A stretch of DNA of 7,819 nt from Treponema sp. UBA3662 (GCA_002373205.1 DFJV01000096.1:1-7819); one strand, 5' to 3'; positions 1 through 5,686 are shown, counted from the stretch's first letter. A program made the numbers and translations. The notes: a model not told the origin generated them from the letters alone.

Positions 1-123
1 ATGGGACCTGTCCGCTTGAAGGATGTAGAAGAATCCCAGCAGAAGATAGTTTCCGTAATCAGGCGTCTTGAAGACTCTGGTGAAATCGTCATTGCGCGTT
101 CTGCCGACGACGAGTTCGTTTGA
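1..123 (+). CDS. fliG: Flagellar motor switch protein FliG, C-terminal end only (5' truncated by window)
   Basis: The first 40 codons run open from base 1 to a TGA at 121-123. They encode the end of the FliG C-terminal domain, recognisable from the start MGPVRLKDVEESQQKI and the later segment RRLEDSGEIVIAR. In FliG the MGPVRLKDVE stretch belongs to the highly conserved torque-generating domain, which meets the MotA stator on the cytoplasmic face of the rotor. The ATG at base 1 is an internal methionine and not the start; most of the protein lies upstream of the window. The gene is followed by fliH, as in other spirochaete flgB-flgC-fliE-fliF-fliG-fliH-fliI-fliJ operons. The identity is secure despite the short length, because the FliG C-terminus is distinctive and the neighbours agree. 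Confidence 0.93.
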   Translation: MGPVRLKDVEESQQKIVSVIRRLEDSGEIVIARSADDEFV

Positions 124-135
124 TTTTTCCCAATC

Positions 136-174
136 TACAGCAGCACCGCAAAGTACTGCTGTAATTGTTTTTTG
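136..174 (+). terminator. Terminator-like hairpin between fliG and fliH
   Basis: Bases 136-146 pair with 153-163 in an 11-bp stem with one mismatch (C144/A155) and a 6-nt loop (147-152). The stem is followed by ATTGTTTTTTG, which contains a six-T run at 168-173. This has the form of a Rho-independent terminator but sits inside an operon, 12 nt after the fliG stop and 38 nt before the fliH start. No convincing new promoter is visible between it and fliH. It may therefore act as a partial terminator or RNA-processing/stability element that lowers fliH-fliI-fliJ output relative to fliG. The structure is seen; its activity is inferred. Confidence 0.55.
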
Positions 175-211
175 TAGTGAAGTATGATGTTTAAGTTATG
201 GAGATGCGCAA

Positions 212-1144
212 ATGGCACAGACAGTATTCAGAGCTAACCAGGTAAATCATAAACAGGGCGAAGTATTGCTTAAACTCAACAAGGAATTTCTTCCGCCTCC
301 TGTAGAAGAGGAAGAAGAGGTTCCCGAATACACAGGTCCTTCTGCCGATGATTTGCGCAGGGAAGCCGAAACCTTTAAGATGAACTGGGAGTCAGAAAAG
401 GCCCAGATGATTACAAAGGCTCAGGGCGATGCAGAAAAAATCATTAAGGATGCAGAAAGCGCCGCATTCAATGAAGTAAAGAAGCAGACCGACCAGGCAG
501 CCATTATAAAGCACAATGCGGAAAAAGAAGCCGCAGACCTTGTTGCAAACGCAAAGGCAGAAGCAGAGCGTATTCTTGAAAATGCCCACAACGAAGAGCA
601 GCGCATATTTGACAAGTCGCAGAAAGATGGCTTTGACAAGGGCCACGAGGAAGGCTACCAGACAGGAAATGCCGAAGCTGACCGTCTTGTTGAGCGTCTT
701 CACAAAATAATTGATTCTGTGCAGGACAAGAGGCAGGACATTCTTGACAACACTGAGCAGCAGATTGTAGACCTTGTTCTTTTGATGACCCGCAAAGTCG
801 TAAAGATTATGAGCGAAAACCAGAAGAGCGTAATCATGGCAAACGTTGTTCAGGCTCTTAAGAAAGTGAAGGGCCGCGGAGACGTTACCCTGCGCGTAAA
901 TCTGGCGGACATTAAGCTTACTACTGACCACGTTAAGGACTTTATCAACCAGGTGGAAAACATCAAGAACATTTCCATTGTGGAAGACAGTTCTGTGGAC
1001 CGCGGCGGTTGTATCGTAGAAACAGACTTTGGTGCAATTGACGCACGCATTGCAAGCCAGCTTAGCGAGCTCGAAACCAAGATTCTTGCAATTTCACCGA
1101 TTAAGACCGTAAACAAGTCAGACGTAATCAATCCCGATCTTTAG
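212..1144 (+). CDS. fliH: Flagellar export ATPase regulator FliH
   Basis: The 310-residue cytoplasmic protein is the peripheral stalk and negative regulator of the flagellar type III export ATPase FliI. In the family a FliH dimer binds one FliI and tethers it to the C-ring and the export gate. Features seen: a Pro/Glu-rich stretch at about residues 28-40 (three prolines, then a run of five Glu), a long Ala/Glu/Lys-rich coiled coil at about 45-135, and a glycine ladder G140-G144-G148-G152 (GxxxGxxxGxxxG), which is the hallmark FliH helix-packing repeat. The C-terminal domain at about 180-295 carries VDRGGCIVETDFGAIDARI, typical of FliH/YscL and V-ATPase subunit E relatives. The ATG at 212 is preceded by GGAG at 200-203 with 8-nt spacing. 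The length matches treponemal FliH, which is longer than the enterobacterial form. The gene lies between fliG and fliI. Confidence 0.95.
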   Translation: MAQTVFRANQVNHKQGEVLLKLNKEFLPPPVEEEEEVPEYTGPSADDLRREAETFKMNWESEKAQMITKAQGDAEKIIKDAESAAFNEVKKQTDQAAIIKHNAEKEAADLVANAKAEAERILENAHNEEQRIFDKSQKDGFDKGHEEGYQTGNAEADRLVERLHKIIDSVQDKRQDILDNTEQQIVDLVLLMTRKVVKIMSENQKSVIMANVVQALKKVKGRGDVTLRVNLADIKLTTDHVKDFINQVENIKNISIVEDSSVDRGGCIVETDFGAIDARIASQLSELETKILAISPIKTVNKSDVINPDL

Positions 1145-1211
1145 GTTGGGGTATGGTAAACAAGATATGCCTTTGGAAAAGGGCTCTTTCTAAAACTTAT
1201 ATTTTGGAATA

Positions 1212-1253
1212 AAATGGCAGACGTAAGGCGGGATAACTTATTGTTTGCCATTT
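1212..1253 (+). promoter_or_regulatory. Long intercistronic hairpin between fliH and fliI
   Basis: Bases 1212-1222 pair with 1243-1253 (11 bp, one G-U). The stem continues with 1223-1227 against 1237-1241 (5 bp, one G-U) after a single bulged T at 1242, leaving a 9-nt loop (1228-1236). The whole is a nearly continuous 16-bp stem in an otherwise gene-free 145-nt spacer. No T-run follows (the next bases are CCTGTTTACC), so it does not look like an intrinsic terminator. A role in mRNA processing, stability or spacing of translation between fliH and fliI is possible but inferred. Elsewhere in this spacer no strong promoter or ORF is visible. Confidence 0.5.
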
Positions 1254-1289
1254 CCTGTTTACCGTTAACTATAAACTGGGGTGGTAAAA

Positions 1290-2672
1290 ATGGAATCTTT
1301 CTTTGAAAAATATATTGATGCGGTAAAAGATACCGACACAATCAAATATACCGGAGCCGTAACTGCCGTAAAGGGGCTTATGATAGAAAGCTCTGGCCCA
1401 AGAAGCGTTATTGGCGAAATCTGTAAAATTCACATTCCTTCCACGAATGAATACCTTTTGGCAGAAGTTGTAGGCCTTGAAGGGACAACCGTCCGTCTTA
1501 TGGCTTACGGAGAGACAAAGGGCATTGAGGTTGGGGCAGAGGTAACTGCATCCGGCCACGTGCTTGAAGTTCCTGTTGGCGCAAAGCTTCTTGGCCGCGT
1601 AATAGACGCAACTGGCACTCCATTTGACGGAAAGGGCGACATTGCAACCCCGGTACACTATCCGGCCTTGCAGTCACCGCCAAGCCCTCTTGAAAGAAAG
1701 GACATAAACAGGCGCATTGTTACCGGCGTAAGGGCAATAGACGGACTTCTTGCTGTTGGAAAGGGGCAGCGTCTTGGAATCTTTGCGGGTTCAGGCGTTG
1801 GAAAAAGTACCCTTCTTTCTATAATAGCGCGCAATACGAATGCGGATGTAAACGTAATAGGCCTTATTGGTGAGCGTGGACGCGAGGTTATGGACTTTAT
1901 AAACCGCGACTTGGGTGAAGAAGGCCTTAAGAGAAGCGTTGTCGTTGTTGCAACAAGTGACCAGCCTTCAATTGCCCGTCTTAGGGCGGCTTACGTTACC
2001 ACAGCCATTGCCGAATATTTCCGTGACCAGGGCAAGGATGTTATGCTCATGTTTGACAGCGTAACCCGTTTTGCCCATGCCCAGAGGGAAATTGGCCTTG
2101 CAACAGGCGAACCTCCAGCCCAGCGCGGCTATCCTCCGAGCGTATTCGACATGCTTCCAAAGCTTCTTGAACGCACAGGAACAAATTCCAAGGGCAGCAT
2201 TACAGCCTTCTACACGGTTCTTGTTGACGGTGACGACATGGACGAGCCAATCTCCGACAAGGTACGCGGAACTTTGGACGGCCACATAGTGCTTAACAGA
2301 AGCCTTGCCCAGCACCAGCACTATCCTGCAATAGACGTTCTTGCAAGTATAAGCCGTCTTAGCAGGCGTGTCTCAGGGCCAATGACTCTAAAAGCTGTTC
2401 AGACCGTAAAGAAATGGATGAGTGATTATGCCGCCCAGGAAGAAATGATTCTTGCCGGTGTTTACCAGAAGGGCAATTCTCCTGAAATTGACGAGGCCAT
2501 AGAAAAGCACAGTGCAATAGAGGAATTCCTCTGCCAGGAAGAAAACGCCCACTGTACAATAGAAGATACCCTGCAAAAGCTTTCCGAACTTAGCGGAGTG
2601 CCCATTCCAAAAGAAGAGTTTGTAGAAAACCCCGTTGGTGCAATTAAGCACATAGACATAAAGGCAGTGTAA
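1290..2672 (+). CDS. fliI: Flagellum-specific export ATPase FliI
   Basis: The 460-residue hexameric ATPase, homologous to F1-ATPase beta, helps energise unfolding and export of flagellar rod, hook and filament subunits. It works at the cytoplasmic base of the motor with FliH and FliJ. Seen, numbered from the ATG: Walker A GSGVGKST at 167-174 (Lys172), the catalytic-glutamate segment GLIGERGREV with Glu195, Walker B VMLMFD at 251-256, then the FliI/YscN signature region TRFAHAQREIGLATGEPPA and QRGYPPSVFDMLPKLLERTG. Length is normal for the family. I chose ATG 1290 over the in-frame GTG at 1281. A GGGGTGG run (1278-1284) sits 5 nt before the ATG and would serve as its ribosome site, whereas nothing suitable precedes the GTG, which itself lies inside that run. 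All catalytic motifs are intact. Confidence 0.96.
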   Translation: MESFFEKYIDAVKDTDTIKYTGAVTAVKGLMIESSGPRSVIGEICKIHIPSTNEYLLAEVVGLEGTTVRLMAYGETKGIEVGAEVTASGHVLEVPVGAKLLGRVIDATGTPFDGKGDIATPVHYPALQSPPSPLERKDINRRIVTGVRAIDGLLAVGKGQRLGIFAGSGVGKSTLLSIIARNTNADVNVIGLIGERGREVMDFINRDLGEEGLKRSVVVVATSDQPSIARLRAAYVTTAIAEYFRDQGKDVMLMFDSVTRFAHAQREIGLATGEPPAQRGYPPSVFDMLPKLLERTGTNSKGSITAFYTVLVDGDDMDEPISDKVRGTLDGHIVLNRSLAQHQHYPAIDVLASISRLSRRVSGPMTLKAVQTVKKWMSDYAAQEEMILAGVYQKGNSPEIDEAIEKHSAIEEFLCQEENAHCTIEDTLQKLSELSGVPIPKEEFVENPVGAIKHIDIKAV

Positions 2673-2770
2673 GCCCCAGTTTTGGGATTTATATTGAAGG
2701 GTAAAGTTCAATTTTGAGTTTAAACAGTCCTGTCGTTCTGTACAGAGTGGGGTCAAGGAGGTATTTGTAG

Positions 2771-3202
2771 ATGAAAAAATTCAATTATTCAATGCAAAAA
2801 ATCCTTGACCTAAGGAATTTTGAGCTTGACCAGGCCGAAGTGGACCTTGGAAAGACCAATGCCGAGATTGCAGTCCAAAACAACACCCTAAAAGCCATAG
2901 CGGAACAAAAAGTTTCCGTTTCCCGCCGCACAGACTCATCTACAGACCTGAACGACTACTATGCCGCAGATGCATATTTTAAGCTTCTTGAGCAGAGAAA
3001 GGAAATGTGCTTTGAAGAACTTGCGCGCCTTGAGCCAATTGCAGAGCAAAAGAGGGGCGTTGTCCGCGAGTGCATGAAAAAGGTAAAGGTTCTTGAGCAG
3101 CTTAAAAAGTCAAAGATGGGGCAGTGGAAAAAGCAGAACCTTAAGGAAGAAGAGCTTGCCATGGATGAGGTCGTAACCTTTAAGTCTTCTTTGGAAAAAT
3201 AA
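2771..3202 (+). CDS. fliJ: Flagellar export chaperone/stalk protein FliJ
   Basis: The 143-residue, highly charged and almost wholly helical protein is of normal FliJ length. FliJ forms the central coiled coil that inserts into the FliI hexamer, as gamma does in F1-ATPase, and links ATP hydrolysis to the export gate FlhA. Seen: the typical FliJ opening MKKFNYSMQKILDLRNFELD, then two long Lys/Glu/Leu-rich helices at about 15-60 and 70-130, broken by a Ser/Thr/Asp-rich turn around 53-63. The ATG at 2771 has a near-perfect Shine-Dalgarno AAGGAGG at 2755-2761 with 9-nt spacing, the strongest ribosome site in the window. FliJ diverges quickly, so the assignment leans on length, coiled-coil nature, the N-terminal pattern and its place directly after fliI. 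It is the last flagellar gene here; the next gene is convergent. Confidence 0.88.
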   Translation: MKKFNYSMQKILDLRNFELDQAEVDLGKTNAEIAVQNNTLKAIAEQKVSVSRRTDSSTDLNDYYAADAYFKLLEQRKEMCFEELARLEPIAEQKRGVVRECMKKVKVLEQLKKSKMGQWKKQNLKEEELAMDEVVTFKSSLEK

Positions 3203-3210
3203 GAGAACCA

Positions 3211-3324
3211 AGCCTACGCCCGATTGGAAGGGTGGCGTAGCCAGACGCAAAGCGGCCGGAGCGTAAGCGTAGCCCTGGAAAGCGGGTGACGATTAGAAAC
3301 TTTCTCCCGATTGTAGCAAAGAGA
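3211..3324 (+). repeat. Structured intergenic repeat, copy A
   Basis: This copy begins 8 nt after the fliJ stop and shares ordered blocks with copy B at 5373-5521. The blocks are CCCGATTGGAAGGG, GGCGTAGCC, AGCGTAAGCG, CCCTG-AAAGCGGGT with one variable base, and a closing CCCGA plus CAAAGAGA. The 8-mer CCCGATTG occurs near both ends (3219-3226 and 3306-3313). A 7-bp stem CTACGCC/GGCGTAG (3214-3220 with 3234-3240) and a small CGC-AAA-GCG hairpin fit a folded transcript. No open frame fits. It is probably one member of a dispersed non-coding repeat family. It could also help end fliJ transcription, though no T-run follows the stem. Two diverged copies are directly visible; family membership is inferred. 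Confidence 0.75.
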
Positions 3325-3377
3325 CAAAATGGCAGAGCCTTAAGAATTACCGTCCAAAAAAATCTAACTCAAATTTA

Positions 3378-3407
3378 AGGATTGCTCAAGACAAGTCCGG
3401 CAATCCT
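3378..3407. terminator. Candidate bidirectional terminator between fliJ and the kinase gene
   Basis: AGGATTGC (3378-3385) and GCAATCCT (3400-3407) form a perfect 8-bp inverted repeat with a 14-nt loop. It lies 20 bp beyond the stop of the minus-strand kinase gene. Read on the minus strand it is followed by a T-rich tract (TAAATTTGAG, then a seven-T run opposite 3356-3362). On the plus strand a T5 run occurs only at 3422-3426. It fits best as a weak terminator for the minus-strand gene, possibly shared by both convergent units. The T-tract is not immediately adjacent, so confidence is modest. Confidence 0.4.
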
Positions 3408-3427
3408 CAAGGCACTAATCGTTTTTA

Positions 3428-5086
3428 CTAATAATGGAAAGCAGAGCCTCCAATAAATTCCCTGATTATTGAATGGGTTGGAACGGCATTCGCAGGAATC
3501 GTAGAGAAGTTGTTAAGGAAGCTTAAGAGCCTTGTAGCCTCGCAATATTCCTTCTGCAAGGGCGTAACGCAGCGCAAAAGCGGATCCGCGTAAACCTTAA
3601 GAACCGGAAGCTCGTAGTCCAGGGCTGTGTTGAGCATGGCATCTGCATTGTTCTGGAAGGGGAAGATGTGAAGCCTTTCTCCCCTCTGAACGCTGTCCCA
3701 CATGGAGATTGTGTCTGCCGCGCTCTTTCCACGGAAGCGTGCATCGCGAACTATGCGGCGGATAAGGCGGTTGTCGCTTGTTGCAATGCGGTTGTGGTCG
3801 TCCAGATTAAGCTGGGTAAGGGCAGAAAGGTAAATCTTAAACTTTTTGTCGGCAGGAACCAGCGGCGTAAGCTTTTCGTTAAGGCCGTGGATTCCTTCCA
3901 TAACAAGGATGTCGTTTGGCCCAAGAGACATGGTTTCGCCCTTGTAGTAGCGCTTTCCCTCGTGGAAGTCGTAGCTTGGAACGTCTATGGTCTTTCCCGC
4001 AAACAAATCCAGAAGGTTCTGGTTAATAAGCGGAACGTCCAGTGCCTCAAGGCATTCGTAGTCGTAATTGCCGTCTGCGTCCTTTGGGGTGCTTTCCCTG
4101 CCAAGATAGTAGCTGTCAAGTGCAATTACCTTTGGCTTGTAGCCTATTGCCTGAAGCTGCAGTGCCAGTTTTTTGCTTGTAGTTGTCTTACCGCTGGAAG
4201 AAGGGCCTGCAATAAGGACTACGCGCACCGTTCCCCGCTGGTGAATCTGGTCAGCAATGTCTGCAATGCACTTTACCTGCAAAGTTTCTGTAATGTCTAT
4301 AAATTCATCCTGCTTCCTGTCGTGAATCAGCTGGTTTACGCCCGCCGCAGAAGTTACGCCAAGGATTTTTCCCCAGTCCTTGTAGCGCTTGTAAATCTCA
4401 AAGAGCTTGGGCTGGTCTTCAAAAGGAGTAAGCCTGTCCGGGGTTGAATGCTCCGGGAAGCGGAGTAAAAAGCCTTCGTGGTAGGGCATAAGGTCAAAAA
4501 CGCTAAGGATTCCAGTGCTGGAAGCAAGGGGACCAAAGTAAAGGTCGCTAAAGTCTTCCAGAGTGTTTACCATAACCTTGCCGGGGCAGCGGTAGTTTAG
4601 CTGCTTGCGGGTTTCTGTAAGGCCAAGCTTTTCAAAAAGCTCGCATGCCTCTTGGTAGGAAATGCAGCCACATTCAATAACCTCGTCTGCCTGAATTATG
4701 CGAGTCATCTCGTTCTTTAGGGCAATAATTTCTTCCGTCTTAAGGGATTTTCCCGTGTCCAGAGTGTAGTAGTAGCCGTAGCCAAGGCTGTGGCCAACCA
4801 AAAGGTGGGCATTGGGGTAGATGTTGTGGGCGGCAGTTGCCAGAACAAAGCAGAGTGAGCGCCTGTAAATAGAGGCTCCGTCCTTGCTGTCAAGGTATAC
4901 CGGCTCAAGCGTTGCGCTTATGTCTACATAGCTGTCCAGCGAATAAATTTCGTTGTTTACGCGCACTGCCACGATTTTTTTACCGTCAGATTCCGGTGCA
5001 AATTTATGGATGAGAGTAATCGGCGTTATCTCGTTTGAAAGTTCTTCTTTTGTTCCGTCTGGAAAAGTAAGTGTAAATTTCTTCAT
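3428..5086 (-). CDS. Uridine/nucleoside kinase-like protein with N-terminal TGS and ThrRS-like domains
   Basis: The 552-residue protein belongs to the long uridine kinase-like family found in spirochaetes, Thermotoga and Firmicutes. Expected reaction: ATP-dependent phosphorylation of a nucleoside, probably uridine/cytidine, in pyrimidine salvage. Domains: a TGS-like ubiquitin fold at about 1-65; a threonyl-tRNA-synthetase second-additional-domain-like region at about 70-210 (YPNAHLLVGHSLGYGYYYTL, residues 90-109, resembles the ThrRS YP...GFYYD stretch); and a P-loop kinase domain at about 285-480. The kinase domain has Walker A GPSSSGKT at 294-301, ALDSYY with Asp324, MEGIHGLNE at 396-404, and RRIVRDARFRG at 443-453. 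The ThrRS editing HxxxH appears replaced by Phe80 and Thr84, so tRNA editing is unlikely. The start MKKFTLTFPDG fits a TGS beta strand, and a promoter lies right upstream. The gene faces the flagellar operon. The exact substrate is not determined by sequence. Confidence 0.88.
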   Translation of the reverse strand: MKKFTLTFPDGTKEELSNEITPITLIHKFAPESDGKKIVAVRVNNEIYSLDSYVDISATLEPVYLDSKDGASIYRRSLCFVLATAAHNIYPNAHLLVGHSLGYGYYYTLDTGKSLKTEEIIALKNEMTRIIQADEVIECGCISYQEACELFEKLGLTETRKQLNYRCPGKVMVNTLEDFSDLYFGPLASSTGILSVFDLMPYHEGFLLRFPEHSTPDRLTPFEDQPKLFEIYKRYKDWGKILGVTSAAGVNQLIHDRKQDEFIDITETLQVKCIADIADQIHQRGTVRVVLIAGPSSSGKTTTSKKLALQLQAIGYKPKVIALDSYYLGRESTPKDADGNYDYECLEALDVPLINQNLLDLFAGKTIDVPSYDFHEGKRYYKGETMSLGPNDILVMEGIHGLNEKLTPLVPADKKFKIYLSALTQLNLDDHNRIATSDNRLIRRIVRDARFRGKSAADTISMWDSVQRGERLHIFPFQNNADAMLNTALDYELPVLKVYADPLLRCVTPLQKEYCEATRLLSFLNNFSTIPANAVPTHSIIREFIGGSAFHY

Positions 5087-5093
5087 GCCTAAT

Positions 5094-5121
5094 ATTATAA
5101 TCCACTTTTTTTCTTTTGCAA
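5094..5121 (-). promoter_or_regulatory. Sigma-70-type promoter of the kinase gene, predicted leaderless
   Basis: On the minus strand a consensus TATAAT (5094-5099) follows TTGCAA (5116-5121, 4 of 6 matches to the -35 consensus) after a 16-bp spacer. The -10 box ends 7 nt before the ATG at 5086, so transcription should start at or within a base or two of the start codon. No Shine-Dalgarno can fit. The -35 hexamer lies in the 13-mer TTTTGCAAAGAGA (plus strand 5114-5126), which recurs exactly at 5509-5521 at the end of repeat copy B. Confidence 0.7.
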
Positions 5122-5215
5122 AGAGAATTCAAATTTATTTAAGGAATGCATTTTTTTCTTTTTTTTGCGGCACTTGCTCTTGGGACTGTCTGTTTTTTTT
5201 GCTGCCAAACATGCC

Positions 5216-5330
5216 CCTTGTGTGGCGCTTCCGGGGTTCCGCCCTTCGGCTCCATTCCTCTGGTCGCGCTGCGCACTCCCGCCGGAATGGGCTTTCGCCC
5301 ACCCCTCCAGTGCCTGCCGTGCTTTTTTTT
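5216..5330. repeat. GC-rich foldable block in the divergent spacer
   Basis: This GC-rich segment is embedded in AT-rich flanks. It carries nested inverted repeats: GGGGT/ACCCC (5233-5237 with 5301-5305) as an outer stem, GCC-CTTC-GGC (5241-5250), CCATTCC/GGAATGG (5252-5258 with 5284-5290), and TGGGC/GCCCA (5288-5292 with 5297-5301). The last reads as a GAAA tetraloop hairpin on the minus strand. The two final stems share bases 5288-5290. A T8 run follows at 5323-5330, and another T8 run precedes the block at about 5192-5199. The layout suggests a multi-branched RNA or DNA repeat module rather than a gene. Open frames crossing it have the Arg/Ala/Gly/Pro-rich composition of GC-rich noise. Whether it recurs in the genome cannot be seen here. 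Confidence 0.55.
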
Positions 5331-5444
5331 GCTACATCTTCATTTGCGCTAGAAAAGTCTTTCTTGCCAAAGAGCCTAGCCCCGATTGGAAGGGCGGCGT
5401 AGCCGTTGCCGTTAGGCAATGAAGCGTAAGCGGAACCCTGCAAA

Positions 5445-5480
5445 GCGGGTAAAAACGCCCTCCTTGGCATTTTTACCCGC
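5445..5480 (+). repeat. Perfect 11-bp inverted repeat GCGGGTAAAAA/TTTTTACCCGC
   Basis: Bases 5445-5455 and 5470-5480 are exact reverse complements. The inner GCC/GGC (5457-5459 with 5466-5468) adds 3 bp after one C/A mismatch, leaving a CTCCTT loop. Read in either direction the arm ends in a run of five A or T, as in a bidirectional terminator. The right arm can instead pair with 5558-5575, giving two alternative folds. Confidence 0.7.
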
Positions 5481-5575
5481 AAGTTTTCTGGCGAAAACTT
5501 GCCCGACTTTTTGCAAAGAGATGACGCGCCGTCCTTGGCGCTGCTTGTTTGCAATTTGGGTAAAATGCCAAGGAG
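5460..5575 (+). repeat. Long-range inverted repeat that competes with the local hairpin
   Basis: Bases 5460-5478 (CTCCTTGGCATTTTTACCC) are the reverse complement of 5558-5575 (GGGTAAAATGCCAAGGAG), apart from one extra T in the five-T run. The 3' part of the left arm, TTTTTACCC, is also the right arm of the hairpin at 5445-5480, so the two structures exclude each other. Between the arms lie the 10-bp hairpin at 5479-5502 and a small perfect GCGCC/GGCGC hairpin at 5526-5541. The latter repeats the motif CGCC-TCCTTGGC (one variable base) seen at 5456-5468. Confidence 0.65.
5479..5512 (+). terminator. Hairpin with TGGC loop and T-run, terminator-like
   Basis: GCAAGTTTTC (5479-5488) and GAAAACTTGC (5493-5502) form a perfect 10-bp stem with a 4-nt TGGC loop, followed after CCGAC by T5 at 5508-5512. 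It overlaps the previous inverted repeat by 2 bp at 5479-5480. No plus-strand gene ends just upstream, so any terminator role would concern transcription from within the repeat or read-through. Confidence 0.45.
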
Positions 5576-5580
5576 TCTGG

Positions 5581-5598
5581 CCGGTCACGGAGTGCCGG
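5581..5598 (+). other. Small CCGG/CCGG hairpin
   Basis: CCGG (5581-5584) pairs with CCGG (5595-5598). CAC/GTG (5586-5588 with 5592-5594) pairs inside it, with a bulged T5585 and a GGA loop. No T-run follows. It closes the structured part of the divergent spacer, and about 50 bp of AT-rich sequence separates it from the downstream promoter. Confidence 0.3.
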
Positions 5599-5650
5599 AC
5601 ACAGTTTAAAAATAGAGTATGCTCCGAAAAATTCTTAAAAATATCTGCGC

Positions 5651-5679
5651 TTGAAATAAAAATTCATTTGTGCCATACT
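5651..5679 (+). promoter_or_regulatory. Promoter of the lipoprotein-patatin unit, predicted leaderless
   Basis: TTGAAA (5651-5656, 5 of 6 to the -35 consensus) and CATACT (5674-5679, 4 of 6 to the -10) are 17 bp apart. The -10 ends 7 nt before the ATG at 5687, and the spacer between them is only T residues. No purine-rich ribosome site exists, and an in-frame TAA at 5657-5659 with no start codon in between rules out an earlier start. A leaderless transcript is the simplest reading. Confidence 0.6.
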
Positions 5680-5686
5680 TTTTTTT

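Larger units (their letters stand above)
5373..5521 (+). repeat. Structured intergenic repeat, copy B
   Basis: This is the second copy of the element at 3211-3324, in the same orientation and about 35 bp longer. It has the same block order: CCCGATTGGAAGGG, GGCGTAGCC, a variable part, AGCGTAAGCG, CCCTG-AAAGCGGGT, then CCCGAC and TTTTGCAAAGAGA. At the variable position it carries a different hairpin from copy A, TTGCC-GTTA-GGCAA (5406-5419). A hairpin is thus kept where the primary sequence is not. The 7-bp opening stem of copy A is broken here by two mismatches. The extra length comes mainly from inserted inverted repeats at 5451-5500. CAAAGAG motifs sit on both sides (5368-5374 and 5514-5520). 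Confidence 0.75.

Noticed and set aside
1173..1203. Possible internal promoter before fliI (TTGGAA/TATATT)
   Set aside because: The 19-bp spacing and weak boxes are not better than expected in AT-rich sequence.
1281..1289. GTG start for fliI three codons upstream
   Set aside because: The GTG is part of the GGGGTGG ribosome-site run and has no Shine-Dalgarno of its own; ATG 1290 is well placed.
2737..2746. 10-bp palindrome TCTGTACAGA in the fliI-fliJ spacer
   Set aside because: It is short, isolated and has no accompanying promoter; this could easily be chance.
3668..4447. Long plus-strand open frame (259 codons) opposite the kinase gene
   Set aside because: It is an antisense shadow of a well-conserved kinase, with Cys/Val-rich composition, no ribosome site and no recognisable domain.
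5216..5450. tRNA or rRNA gene in the GC-rich spacer
   Set aside because: No cloverleaf with T-arm consensus and acceptor stem could be assembled, and nothing matched conserved rRNA segments I recognise.
3211..5521. Repeat copies as a CRISPR array or transposon ends
   Set aside because: There are only two distant, diverged copies in the same orientation, with no regular spacers, no terminal inverted repeats and no transposase.
5135..5554. Minus-strand 139-codon open frame in the divergent spacer
   Set aside because: It spans the GC-rich block and repeat copy B, is Arg/Ala/Gly-rich, and shows no domain; it looks like translation of repeats.
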